DNA of 36,637 bases from CAYMST01 sp964393115. Its GTDB lineage: Bacteria > Bacteroidota > Bacteroidia > Cytophagales > Cyclobacteriaceae. A program made the position numbers and the translations under genes. Location of the stretch: NCBI GenBank assembly GCA_964393115.1, contig CAYMST010000016.1:1-36637 (forward strand). The letters run 5' to 3'. This document shows positions 24,701-33,900 of the stretch, in pieces. Numbering within the stretch: the stretch's first letter is position 1; every line of letters begins with the position of its first letter. The notes under the pieces were generated by a model, which was given only the letters and a program-made list of their open reading frames with translations, was not told the origin of the DNA and searched no databases.

Positions 24701-25269
24701 CTAGACATCCCAGCACCACCATGTGCACCACGAATACCATCACCATAAATATCTACCTCTGGATAAGGATATTTATATACCGGGTTGCTTCCATTAGAGC
24801 ATCTTGCAAATGGCTGACCTTGTTTTAATGTCTTACCATCATCCATCAAGACTGCAGTAGGTAAGTTGGGCACTCTACCTTTCCAGTTACTCGGGTTAAC
24901 GACAAAGTTGTCAGGAACTCCAGCTCTATACCAAGTCCTGCTCGTAGGGTTACATCGATCCCAATTATTACTTGGCCATCCACTTGTCCCCTCTTTAAAG
25001 TCTTTCTTGGGAGCATTTGGAGTTAAAATGAGTATGTTTTCATCTGTCCTCATGCCATCTTTTGGTGAAACGATACCTGCATCTCTGTACACCGCGTTAC
25101 TTCCTATTGGCATATTCCATATGGAATTTTGGGCAAATGGCCACTTAAGAGGATCACGAGCTGTCTGGGCCGCAGCGTCTTGCCAAAGCAAGCATAGCCC
25201 TAGTGCGATTATTGATGCTACACGAACGTATAGCAACCTTGTTAGGGTTGTAAAGATTTTTTCTAACAT
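21718..25269 (-). CDS. Multimodular T9SS-secreted protein with CBM6-like and malectin-like modules
   Basis: I chose the ATG at 25269 (MLEKIFTTL), which gives a normal signal peptide ending DAAAQ; the longest frame begins at 25332 and the residue numbers here follow it (1204 aa). Residues 58-380 are an N-terminal domain I cannot name, rich in Trp, Tyr and Gly (PFAQNSIWNMPIGS, RGAHGGAGMSSIGGAIRMGE, KHALKVEVWS). Then come a first about 67-residue beta repeat (406-472), a CBM6-like module (478-606), repeats 2 and 3 (620-686, 693-759), a malectin-like galactose-binding module (767-916), repeat 4 (924-989), a second CBM6-like module (995-1122) and a T9SS sorting domain (1139-1204: LTLYPNPA, LKAGLYHV). 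The modules bind carbohydrate in known families, so the N-domain may be an enzyme or an adhesin acting on a polysaccharide at the cell surface or outside. A terminator follows. Confidence 0.85.
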   Translation of the reverse strand: MLEKIFTTLTRLLYVRVASIIALGLCLLWQDAAAQTARDPLKWPFAQNSIWNMPIGSNAVYRDAGIVSPKDGMRTDENILILTPNAPKKDFKEGTSGWPSNNWDRCNPTSRTWYRAGVPDNFVVNPSNWKGRVPNLPTAVLMDDGKTLKQGQPFARCSNGSNPVYKYPYPEVDIYGDGIRGAHGGAGMSSIGGAIRMGELLPGSVIKHALKVEVWSILYYYYDRNENDGKRGYRWPAVKADAGAAYSGCDNYAGNKEFFQMGSLMALKPDFNVNGLRTEPGRIIARALQDYGGYIVDNTCWDIYAIATEWSPEGRVIDEFEDEYGYPFDFKPNNGTQNSDWGRDIIDVFTALHVVDNNGPNSIGGGGTPRAPLAPPFGDSNDPIYTLTVNGGTGGGLYTAGTSVSIAAAPAPVGQIFDAWTGETSGIANLNSPNTILTMPEADATISATYRAVTPADCNAFSLSKEAEAGDNTRSGTARTNNKSAASGGVVIGYIGQGANNYLEINNINVPCGGDYNLEVDFISGETRTLYVDVNGGDTFTRSVNSGGWQTVSSFSETISLNQGNNTLKFYNDGGSCPDIDQITVMLTNGTPDPDPETYTLSVTSGDGDGDYLAGAVVNISSASAPAGQEFDMWTGDVSGIADVSAASTTLTMPASDVSITATYRDLPPVTFMLTVNQGIGDGDYEAGMVVNITADMAPAGQEFDAWTGDVSGVADVSDPTTSITMGASDATVSATYKDLPPAGGEVLVKINFQPSGSAVPSGYIRDRGQAYGSRSGFTFGWLGGANNNARQRSGSAEMKLRTFNHMAKNGNRTWEISVPNGTYSLEIGCADLQYTDQVNTLNVEGVMVTDPDGQDNIDIYTNVVVQVTDGRLTISPGSGSSNPKISYVDIETTGTTAPPMEYTLTVSNGSGDGNYEAGEVVNISADMAPSGQEFDRWTGATAGVADVNDPTTTVTMPASNITVTATYVDVDDCDGFSMMKEAEAGDNTLNGTARLNNKSAASGGTVVGYLGKSSNDYLEINNIMVPCAGDYTLQVDYISGNTRTISMSVNGGSAVARSVNSGDWNTVDSYSLTVSLNAGSNTIKFFNNTDAAPDIDKIMVSSAGNARFGSTSSVDASALTLYPNPARSVVNFSKLFTGAIYNSLGVKVKTVTQSKFVDISDLKAGLYHVISSDQKTLRLVID
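22366..24117 (-). repeat. Four ~67-residue repeats inside the 1204-residue protein
   Basis: Repeats at 23917-24117, 23275-23475, 23056-23256 and 22366-22563 share the pattern YTLTVxxGxGxGxYxAGxxVxI, then APxGQxFDxWTG, then a TMPxSD..ATY end. They resemble the bacterial repeat domains (InlB B-repeat/Flg_new type) that act as stalks. Repeats 2 to 4 are clearly closer to each other than to repeat 1, which suggests later duplications. The two CBM6-like modules (23515-23901 and 21967-22350) are likewise duplicates, each starting DC and KEAEAGDNT. Confidence 0.85.
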
Positions 25270-25950
25270 CACTTTTTTGTTGTTGTTAAATAGATTAATT
25301 GTTTTTGAAAACTCAGAGAAGTTGGTTTCCATTCATAAAAGTAGAGAGACAAGTTTAGCTCCTTTTGATGTGATGTTACATGCAGGAGTAATTTGGTAAC
25401 TCAATGCCAATATGTCAAAATAGCTCTAATTTTAGCGGAAATAGCATTTGTCAAAGAACAAAAAGTGTTTTTTGTGATCAAAAATGATACACCTAGAATA
25501 AGGTCATCTTTTTTCAGTGGTATCCATGAACCTGGTGGAGGTTCTCATTTTTAAACATCAACCTTCGGGTATCTTAGTCCGATAAAAGACGGTAATTTCT
25601 ATTCATCTCACCAAAAGCTATTGCCAATATTAGATATAGAAATTATCTTTTTTCTCTTCGAAACTGAATAATCATACTATCTAACTCACAGCGACGCGGA
25701 TGAAAGTAGATGTTCTTGATATGAAATGAGGAATAAGAAGCTATTTAGGTGAGTTGCTTTAGGTAAAATAGTTAACCAAGTCGAAATTCTTAGGTGATAA
25801 CTAATTTAAAATTTGTTATTTAGCGTTGATATAACGTTCAATTGAACACTTCTGCAGACGATCACAGTGCTTGTCATTTGTGTAGCTATCTTCCCCGCTA
25901 TGTCATCTTCTAGCATTCATTAAATCGAATGACTAGTGCTAAATTTTATA

Positions 25951-26030
25951 TAGAATCTATAAGTTAATTACACAAAAGAGTCGGTTTGAACGGCGTATTG
26001 CTGGATTTTACGTTAGCTCTTAAATAGAGA
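25951..26030 (+). repeat. Dispersed ~80-bp repeat, copy B
   Basis: Begins tagaatctataag, has core acacaaaagagtcggtttgaac and the end cttaaatagaga, in the same orientation as copy A and roughly 80 percent identical by eye. It lies just downstream of the CBM9-like gene terminator. Confidence 0.7.
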
Positions 26031-26040
26031 TAAATATAAA

Positions 26041-26105
26041 AGAGGCAGCTTTTCAAGTCTTCATCTATCCTTAAGAAAGGATAAATAACTTGCTAAGCTA
26101 CCTCT
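26041..26105 (-). terminator. Long imperfect hairpin after the CBM9-like gene
   Basis: The outer arms agaggcagctt and aagctacctct pair with one mismatch, and the inner arms tatcctt and aaggata pair perfectly. On the minus strand a T-rich stretch (ttttatattt) follows. The hairpin begins 22 bp after the gene stop. Confidence 0.7.
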
Positions 26106-26126
26106 GACCAAAATATAAATGTACTA

Positions 26127-27182
26127 CTACTTAATAATTAGTCTTTGCATAGAAACACCGTCTATTAAAACGCCGTAGATACCTGGCTTAAAAGACGATA
26201 GATCGATGTGTGAAGTTTGATTTGTAAAGAGCATAGTTTGCCCTTGTAGTGTCATGATTTTCGCAGTTTTTGCATTTTTCAAACTCACGAATGAATGCGC
26301 AGGATTTGGGTAAAGCTTAGCTTCAATTAATTTAGAACCGCCTGTACTTGCAATAATAGGCTCAACTTCTTCATCAGATACAATAAATCTACCAGACGTT
26401 CTCTTAGGAGCTCCCCCTACTCTTTTGTCAATCGCAGCCCAGTATATTTGGTTTTTTCTTCCCGAAGGTTCGCTTTCACTTCCTCCGCCATCGCTATCAT
26501 CTAATTGAAATTCAGCTGTGAATACATCGTCTTTTACGAACTCCTGTACTACACCATATGTCCACGTATTGACGTCAAGCGAAAACTCTGCTATATACGA
26601 ATTACCACTGATCTTGTTGGTATATTCTGACAAGAGTGCTGACGCCTCTGGGTTTGCGCGCTTTCCTACACCTTCCATAGTCTTCCATGATCCATTTACT
26701 CGTCCACCTACACTCCAAGGCAGTCCCCATTTAAAACGTAACCAGTGACCAGTAGAATCCACCCATTTCTGAACACTATCTCCTTCTTGCGAATCACCAT
26801 GTAAGAAGTAGAAGCTATAAGCATCCGTTTCCCATACTTTTTGCTTAACCGTAAGATCTTCTGGATTGATCGTATCATTGTTAATAAAACCTGTTATCAG
26901 AACATCATCCGTGGCTTCAATCAAAACATACAGTTTAGTGCCATGGTATAATGCCTTGAAGGTTGCTGATAAATCGGTAGCACTTGGTGCAGCTTCATTG
27001 AACTGGACATCAAGACTCTTCGCTTCAATTTGATTCCAAATTGGATCCACATCTCCGTCTACAGTAGGTGCTTCAGTTCCTTTCTTTAATGTATACTCCA
27101 CAGGTTGAGCGTGCAGACCAAACATCGCGAGCATCAGCGAAAACGCCATAAATATGCTCAACTTAGTAAATTGGATTTTCAT
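26127..27182 (-). CDS. CBM9-like carbohydrate-binding protein with T9SS domain
   Basis: The 351-residue product has a signal peptide (1-25, ending HAQ), then a family 9-like carbohydrate-binding/DOMON-type domain over about 27-270: the VDGDVDPIWNQ opening, LYVLIEATDDVL, the WETDAYSFYF motif and GNSYIAEFSLDVNTW, all typical of the CBM9_1 group. The last 68 residues are a T9SS sorting domain (AKLYPNPAHSF, IMTLQGQ, FKPGIYGVLI, ending RLIIK). There is no catalytic domain, so it is likely a secreted or surface sugar-binding accessory protein. It is alone between a terminator and its own promoter region, in a block of carbohydrate genes. Confidence 0.85.
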   Translation of the reverse strand: MKIQFTKLSIFMAFSLMLAMFGLHAQPVEYTLKKGTEAPTVDGDVDPIWNQIEAKSLDVQFNEAAPSATDLSATFKALYHGTKLYVLIEATDDVLITGFINNDTINPEDLTVKQKVWETDAYSFYFLHGDSQEGDSVQKWVDSTGHWLRFKWGLPWSVGGRVNGSWKTMEGVGKRANPEASALLSEYTNKISGNSYIAEFSLDVNTWTYGVVQEFVKDDVFTAEFQLDDSDGGGSESEPSGRKNQIYWAAIDKRVGGAPKRTSGRFIVSDEEVEPIIASTGGSKLIEAKLYPNPAHSFVSLKNAKTAKIMTLQGQTMLFTNQTSHIDLSSFKPGIYGVLIDGVSMQRLIIK

Positions 27183-27223
27183 ATTACGTAATTTAAGTTG
27201 ACAATTAATATTTTACTTAGACT

Positions 27224-27231
27224 CAAATGTA
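27224..27231 (-). promoter_or_regulatory. Putative -7 box of the CBM9-like gene
   Basis: The minus strand reads tacatttg, a full match to TAnnTTTG, 41 bp before the start codon. A -33 TTTG at the usual spacing is not evident. Confidence 0.45.
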
Positions 27232-27279
27232 TCCACCATCTCAAAGCATTAATTAACCTTGAGTTACGGAGAAATAATG

Positions 27280-27304
27280 ATTAATTGATTGATTATCAAT
27301 TAAT
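27280..27304. promoter_or_regulatory. 10-bp dyad upstream of the CBM9-like gene, possible operator
   Basis: Arms attaattgat and atcaattaat are perfect reverse complements around a 5-nt centre, about 100 bp upstream of the start and about 50 bp above the -7 box. It is AT-only apart from one G and one C, so chance is possible. Confidence 0.35.
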
Positions 27305-28080
27305 TAATTAATCAGGGTTACAAAACCGATCTAAGTGCAGCACTGCCTGTTGTTGAGCATTCAGCTTAGTGTTGGTATCTATACAAATAGAAACAGCAGT
27401 AGTCCTCATTTATAAAATACCACAACTTAATACTGTAATTTCTAAACCTAAAATTTGAGCTCATTGAAAAAACTAGGTTAATCGAGACATATCTTGAGTT
27501 CAACGAAAGCAACTTGACGAGAATGTCAATATGTTTTTTCTCAAAATGGAACCTAAAAAATAAGTCACATAATCATTCGAATCCTAAGTAGTGGAATATT
27601 AAACTCGTTGTACCACTGATATAATATGGCATATTAGCTAACATAAATGCTTTCATAATACTCTTTCTGAAATCTATATTGAAGCAGAATCGAAAATTAA
27701 GAATATATAGCCCAATACAAATCTTAGTGAAAAATATATGTTTGAACCTGATCTCGATTCGCTAAAGTTCTAGAGAGTGGTTTATAGAACGACACAGAAT
27801 GTCCGCCAGTTTCAAATCTTTTCAAGCAACGCTTGCTGCGCGGAGCCATTCAGGGCTTTTGTCTATGTCGACAGTAAAAGGTTATAGTCCAATACAGTCT
27901 TTAGGTAAAGAAATAAACGATAAAATAATTGGTCAAACTCGGGTTATGAGGAATAAATCGTCATCTATTCAATACTTTGTGGATAATATGTATTGGCTAA
28001 ACCTGCGCTATTCGAACTTAGGAGCAGGGTATTAAGTCATCACGCAGATTATCTACTATTGTTAGTTTTCTAAAAAGAAG

Positions 28081-28106
28081 GATGACAAGACCAAAGGCTT
28101 GTCATC
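28081..28106 (-). terminator. Rho-independent terminator of the GH2 gene
   Basis: Perfect 9-bp stem (gatgacaag / cttgtcatc) with an 8-nt loop, 32 bp after the stop. On the minus strand it is followed by cttcttttt. Confidence 0.75.
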
Positions 28107-28137
28107 ACTAGGAGCAAATACTACAACTAAACTAAAC

Positions 28138-30789
28138 TTAATAAACTCTTCTTACTTTCAAGGCACTCACAAGAGTTTTGCCTGATTTCGCCTCAAAAGT
28201 GATATGTATACCTTTTGAATCTTTTGCTTCGATATGGAATTTCTTTGTAACTGCTACCAATGAGCCAAACTCTTTCCGTATATCCATATCTCGGATGATA
28301 TCTCGACCATTTGCATTTACGGAAAATACACGCTCACCAATACCCAGTTTCTCATCATGTTCAACGAAACTAAGCTCTACTTCATAACTACCATCGGCCA
28401 CATCGAACTGGCAGCGTTCTACACCTTCTCTAAAAGATTGGAATAACGGCTCGTGTATGGTTCCTTTGATTTCTCTAATAATTCCAAGTCTATTGGTAAT
28501 CGTAGGATCACCATCCGTGAAACCCGCGAACTCATCTACAAAACGGAAGATCTCGCCACCGGATATACCCCAGCTGTTCTTCGTGTAAGTCTGTTCCGGC
28601 TCCCAAGTAAATCCACTTTCCGGATCTGTATAATAGGCAGTATTGCCGGCGTTTACTCCTATTTCAAGTTCTTTATCAGAAATAATACTTAAGTCCGTTG
28701 GCAGTATTTCCATATCTACATAAAACATATCCTTTACTTCGCCAGAGACAGCTTCTACGAGGTTTAAACCATCTTGCAGTTCCACTTCCCAAATTGCATT
28801 AAAGTTGTTAGTCTCTTTTTCTCCAAGTGACCTACCGTTTACTTTGAGCTCTACAGACTTCTGATTAGAGTATACTTTTATTGGATGGGTAGCAAAATCC
28901 TTATCCGCACGCGCTAACCTTTTAGACCAATCTCTTGACGCTATATAAACAACAGCATCTTGTCTCAACGCAGCTTTGTAATAATAGAAAATGTCCTTTT
29001 TCTCCCTATCATTATACACTAGTCCTTTATTATTGATCCGAGGCATACTCTCTTCCCTATGTGCCGCATAAAAATCTGCAAATACCCAAACCAGAGCTCC
29101 TCCAATATATTTTCGTCTTAAGACCTGTGGTAAATATGCTTCATGAAACTTCTGTTGATATTCAATAGAAAAGTCAAACTGTTCGGGCTGAAGACTATGT
29201 ATTCTAATGTCCGAACCCGCACCATACTCACTCAAAATCTGTGGTTTTTCAGGGTAGAGACTGTGTTCACGATCCATATGTACACCCAAGGTTGAAAAAT
29301 TACCCCCATACCAACCATAGTAAATATTAGAACCCGCTACATCTGCAATTTTACTAAACCCTAACCTCCTGTTATAATCTGCAGCTCCTCCAGGAAGTGC
29401 GATAATGGATAGTCGGTTAGGATCTAACTCCTCAACAAACTTCTGCAAACCTCTTCCAATCGCCGCAGTTTCTTTTAGCTTAGCCTCCCTTCGAGTCAAG
29501 TCAGGCTCATGACGTATCGTACCTAAAATACCTTCGTTCATGATACCCCAAAAAACAATTGATGGATGGTTCATATGTTGATACACCATTTCCTTCATCA
29601 TCATCTCACACGTCTTACTAAATTCCTCATGAAGCGTGATTGTCCCTACCAGTGAAATTTCTTCCCAGACGATAATTCCTAGTTCATCACATGCCTCCAA
29701 AACGGCTGGGTCTTGAGGATAATGTCCTAATCGAACAAAGTTGGCCCCCATCTCCTTTATGATCTCCATATCACGACGATGAATATCATCACTTAAGGCA
29801 CTACCAATATTTTTAAAATCTTGATGACGACTGGTACCAATCAATCGAAGATACTTCCCATTTAAGAAAAAGCCTTCTTTTGGATCTAGACGAAACCAGC
29901 GAAACCCAAACGAACTGAATTGCTTTTCTAGAACGTCTCCCGTTTTCTTATCACTTATCGTGGTAACTACCTGATAGAGATAAGGGTCAGATGGAGACCA
30001 CAACTTAAAATTCTTGATTGATCCTTGATATTCAATTTCATTTACTCCCGGTTTTGATTGAAAGTCTTCCGTAAGTTCTGTGTAAAGCTTGCCACTTTTA
30101 TTTATTAGCTGTGTCTTAACCTCAATGTCTTTTATTGACTTTGTAGTATTCCTGATTCTTGCAGAAACCTTGAATTCAGCATTCGTAGCAGATATTTTTG
30201 GCGTGGTATATACGATGCCATCCGACCCAAAAAAGGACTTATCAAAGTGAATTCCTCCTGTTTTTATCAAATAAACATCTCTGTATATACCTCCCCATTT
30301 GGTAAAATCACCATGTAGTGGCGGAATTAAGTCATTATAGCTATTATCCACTTTTACGGCCAATATATTTTCCCCCGTGTGCAAATAAGAAGAGATGTCA
30401 AAGTTGAAACCACTATAACCACCCTTGTGCTCACCAACCCAATGACCGTTTACATAAACGTTTGCTACTTGAAATACTCCTTCAAAATTCAATATCATCG
30501 TCGGAGCTAACTGGTCTTCATTCAAAAATAAATGCTTTCTATACCAGGACACTCCTCTGTAATAATGAGCTACCACATGAGCGTCACCGTTGTAGGTATG
30601 AGGCAAGTGTATAATATCCCAATCACTATCATCATGACCAACTTGAAAGGGCTCAAAAGCTTGCCCTTTTATAAACCTCCAACCACTATTAATCGTCTCT
30701 TTTGTTTGTCCAAAAGACGACTGGAGGTTAAATAGAATAATAGTGATGGCCAGCAGACGACCTAATGAAATATAAGCTTTAGTGTGCAT
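28138..30789 (-). CDS. Glycoside hydrolase family 2 enzyme with C-terminal malectin-like domain
   Basis: The 883-residue product has a signal peptide (1-28). The GH2 order is clear: sugar-binding jelly roll (about 30-175, including NGHWVGEHKGGYSGFNFDIS and WGGIYRDVYL), an immunoglobulin-like domain (about 180-298), a TIM barrel (about 300-600) with acid/base Glu419 in GIMNEG and nucleophile Glu521 in ILSEYG, then GH2 C-terminal Ig-like segments to about 690 and a malectin-like module (about 745-883). The NGKYLRLIGTSRHQ and ANFVRLGHYPQDP motifs are standard for beta-galactosidase/beta-glucuronidase-type GH2. It removes terminal sugars, most likely in the periplasm since no T9SS domain or lipobox is present. 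Substrate is not certain. It has its own terminator and lies just downstream of the HTCS gene. Confidence 0.92.
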   Translation of the reverse strand: MHTKAYISLGRLLAITIILFNLQSSFGQTKETINSGWRFIKGQAFEPFQVGHDDSDWDIIHLPHTYNGDAHVVAHYYRGVSWYRKHLFLNEDQLAPTMILNFEGVFQVANVYVNGHWVGEHKGGYSGFNFDISSYLHTGENILAVKVDNSYNDLIPPLHGDFTKWGGIYRDVYLIKTGGIHFDKSFFGSDGIVYTTPKISATNAEFKVSARIRNTTKSIKDIEVKTQLINKSGKLYTELTEDFQSKPGVNEIEYQGSIKNFKLWSPSDPYLYQVVTTISDKKTGDVLEKQFSSFGFRWFRLDPKEGFFLNGKYLRLIGTSRHQDFKNIGSALSDDIHRRDMEIIKEMGANFVRLGHYPQDPAVLEACDELGIIVWEEISLVGTITLHEEFSKTCEMMMKEMVYQHMNHPSIVFWGIMNEGILGTIRHEPDLTRREAKLKETAAIGRGLQKFVEELDPNRLSIIALPGGAADYNRRLGFSKIADVAGSNIYYGWYGGNFSTLGVHMDREHSLYPEKPQILSEYGAGSDIRIHSLQPEQFDFSIEYQQKFHEAYLPQVLRRKYIGGALVWVFADFYAAHREESMPRINNKGLVYNDREKKDIFYYYKAALRQDAVVYIASRDWSKRLARADKDFATHPIKVYSNQKSVELKVNGRSLGEKETNNFNAIWEVELQDGLNLVEAVSGEVKDMFYVDMEILPTDLSIISDKELEIGVNAGNTAYYTDPESGFTWEPEQTYTKNSWGISGGEIFRFVDEFAGFTDGDPTITNRLGIIREIKGTIHEPLFQSFREGVERCQFDVADGSYEVELSFVEHDEKLGIGERVFSVNANGRDIIRDMDIRKEFGSLVAVTKKFHIEAKDSKGIHITFEAKSGKTLVSALKVRRVY

Positions 30790-30893
30790 TGATTTATCTG
30801 TTTCTTCGCAGTTTCAACAATGCAATATCTATAGTTTTTATAAAACTACATTAGCAATGATGTTCCATTATGTGTCGTTATAAAATATTGAAA

Positions 30894-30918
30894 ACCAATT
30901 TTTTATGTTAAAATTGGT
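30894..30918 (-). terminator. Hairpin after the HTCS gene
   Basis: Perfect 9-bp stem (accaatttt / aaaattggt) with a 7-nt loop, 61 bp after the HTCS stop, followed by ttttc and a T-rich stretch on the minus strand. It separates the HTCS and GH2 transcripts. Confidence 0.55.
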
Positions 30919-30978
30919 AACATATTGTTGATTTTAAACGTAATTTGTACGATTTAAAAAGAAGGCCTTTTTGATATT

Positions 30979-33900
30979 CTAAGCTTCTAATTTTGTATCT
31001 GCATATTTTTTAGGACTCATTCCATACTCAGATGTGAATGCTCGTATGAAAGTAGAAGTATCCTTAAACCCAGACATAACCGAGATCGCATTAACAGAAT
31101 GACCATTTTCTTTCAATAGATTAAGACTATGCTTCAACCGAATTTTACGAATGAGGTCACCAGGGCCTTTACCGGTATGAACAGATATTTTACGGTATAA
31201 ATGCACTCGACTCATGCAAAGTTCATCGGCTAACATGACTACTGAAAAACTCTCGTTGCTAATATTTTTGTGGATTATCTCTTTGGCTTTTCTTACAAAG
31301 TCTTGCTCTACAGGGTTCTCAGAGGCATCTTCTGGAACTATGTCTCCACGCAAATTATATATCTCATGAAGCTGACGTCGCAGTTTCAATAAATTGTTAA
31401 TCCGAGCTATTAAATGAGCAATACTGAACGGTTTGGTTATGTAATCATCTGCACCAATGTTAAGTCCTTTTATTAAGTTTTCTTCCCCAACCATTGCAGT
31501 TAATAATATGATTGGAATATGACTTGTCGCCTGATCCTGCTTTAGTGTCGCCAAGATCTCAAAGCCATCCTTATCCGGCAACATAACATCACAAACAATG
31601 ATATCCGGTATTTGCTTCACTGCTTTCTCTATACCTGTTTTAGCATCTAAAGCAAATAGCATATTATACCGATACAAATTTTGCTTCAGGTAAATTTGAA
31701 TCTCCGTATTGTCTTCAATCACTAATACTGTCGCTAGTGTAGAATCATCATTAGAAGGTTGTGAAGCCACCATTTCTTGTGGCGTACCTTCATCACTTAC
31801 AGCTTGTTCACTTACCAACGGATTCGCTATTTTCTTGTAATCCCCAGAAACGGTTACGTTTTCAATATCTTTATACCAGTTCGACTCTGCGGGAAGGATA
31901 ATACTGAATATTGCACCTCCACTTGACGAATCCAATACGGATATTTCTCCTTGATGCGCTTCTATAAGTTCTTTTACAAATGACAAACCAATACCGCTTC
32001 CCTTATTGCTTTGCATGTCTGCTTGGTCAACCTGATAAAAACGCTTGAATATGTTTTTCTTTTCTTCTTCGTTTTCAAAACCCTTGCCATTGTCTTCAAC
32101 GGAAATATTCAAATATCTCTCTTTAGCATAGGTCTCAATACTCATCCTTATGATTACCTTATCCGCAGTATATTTGAAAGCATTGGAAAGTAGGTTGAAT
32201 ATAATATTTTCCAATTTATCAGGGTCAAAATATAGCTTAAGATCCTTTAAATCTGTTATCAGATCAAATTCGAATCCAGAGCGCTGTGCCTTGTAATTAA
32301 ATTGTGATTTAATATCCTTAACAAAAAGTACAATATCCGTTTCTACTAAATTTAAGTACAGCTTGCCTAAATCAATTTTCCGATACAGCAATACCTGATT
32401 GACCAAATTATGTAGCCTAGTGGAGTTACGCCAAGCTATTTCCAAGCTTTCTTTATTCTGATACGTTAAACTTAATTTCTTGCGCAGTTGCTCAAGTGGG
32501 CCCAAGATTAGACTTAGTGATGTTCTGAACTCGTGATGGATATTCGTAAAAAAGCGAAACTTCATCTCATCTGCTTCGTGAAGCTTTTGAGCCATCGCTT
32601 GAATTTCTTCATTTTTAACTAATAAATCGTCATTAGCTATTTGAAGCTCATATGTACGTCGTTCTACAGTTTCTTCGAGGTACTTCTGTCTTTTTTTCAA
32701 CTGATGAACCCGGATAAAATATATACCAAAGAACCCCCCAAGTACAAGTAAGATTACAAATGAATAAAACTCCACTGTCTGCCAAAAAGGAGGTAGAATA
32801 GTGATGTCAATACTAGCTTCTTGCTTACCCCAATTATACCCGTCATCCGAGACTTGTACCCTAAAAGTATATTTGCCCGGATCTAAATTTGTATAGACCG
32901 CTTCGCGCTTGTTTCCAATCTCCTTCCAGAATCCATCTAGGCCTTCTAATTTATACCGAAAAACGTTTCGTTTCGGAGACACAAAATCTAAAGACGTGAA
33001 TTGTAAGGTTAGCCCATTTTCATTGTGAGCCAAATTCAACTCCTTGGTAAGTAATATATTTTCTTTCAGGATAGATCCAGATTGATTGGGCTTAATCTCT
33101 ACAGGCTTATTGAATATTTGAAGTCCTGTTAATACCAAACTTGGATCTGTCAATTTATGATAAATTGAGTCAGGGTGGAATATGTCAAGTCCTGAGTTGC
33201 TACCAAAAGCAAGATGATTAGATGAAGTCCTTAATACAGAACGGTCTCTGTACAATGTTCCTCGCAAACCATCCTCAGTGCCAAAATTCTTCATCTCAAT
33301 CACGGCAATAGAAGTATCGCCTTTTACCAACTTGATCTTAGAGATTCCATTTAATGTGCTAACCCACAAGTCTTTGTTGTGATCTTGAATGATCGCCTGC
33401 ACATTATCGTTTGGCAAGCCATGTTCTCGGGTAAATAATATTTGCTTTTCATCTTTCAACCTACAAAAAGATAACCCCACTTCCGTAGCAATATATAACC
33501 ATTTCTTATCCTCATCCATCAAGATATCATTTGCGTAAGCCAGTTGTTCAGTTGACTCTGGTGCAAATTGACTGAGTATATTGTGCTTTAAGTCATATTT
33601 ATAAATTCCAATGAGCTCCACTATGATAAACACAGTGGTATCATTTAAATAAAGTATTTTGTTGGTTTCCCTTTTAGCCAGTTCATCATTAATCGGCTTC
33701 ACAAGTTCGCTTCTACCAGACCGCTTATCAAATTTTACTAAACCTACCTGCGTTCCTAACAGCAAGCCTTGTTCTCGAGTGCGATCCTCGACAATTTCGT
33801 ACACAGCAGGTATTAATCCATCTACTTTAATCAAAGGAAAATTCTTAAAAGACCTTTTTTCATTTACATATAGATCCAAACCCTTACGGTGGCTACCAAT

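Larger units (their letters stand above)
25270..26126. other. Gene-free spacer of about 850 bp
   Basis: No credible gene on either strand. It holds the upstream region of the 1204-residue gene, repeat copy B at 25951-26030 and the terminator hairpin of the CBM9-like gene at 26041-26105. The part from about 25400 to 25950 shows no feature I can name. Confidence 0.6.
27183..28137. other. Gene-free spacer of about 950 bp
   Basis: No convincing gene. Near the CBM9 gene it holds a -7 box and an AT-rich dyad; near the GH2 gene it holds that gene's terminator. A 78-codon plus-strand frame at 27799-28035 has no recognisable domain and I do not call it. The middle shows nothing I can name. Confidence 0.55.

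Noticed and set aside
27799..28035. Plus-strand 78-codon frame that could be a small gene
   Set aside because: No recognisable domain, no ribosome-site or promoter support, and it lies in a gap between minus-strand genes; its composition looks like chance.
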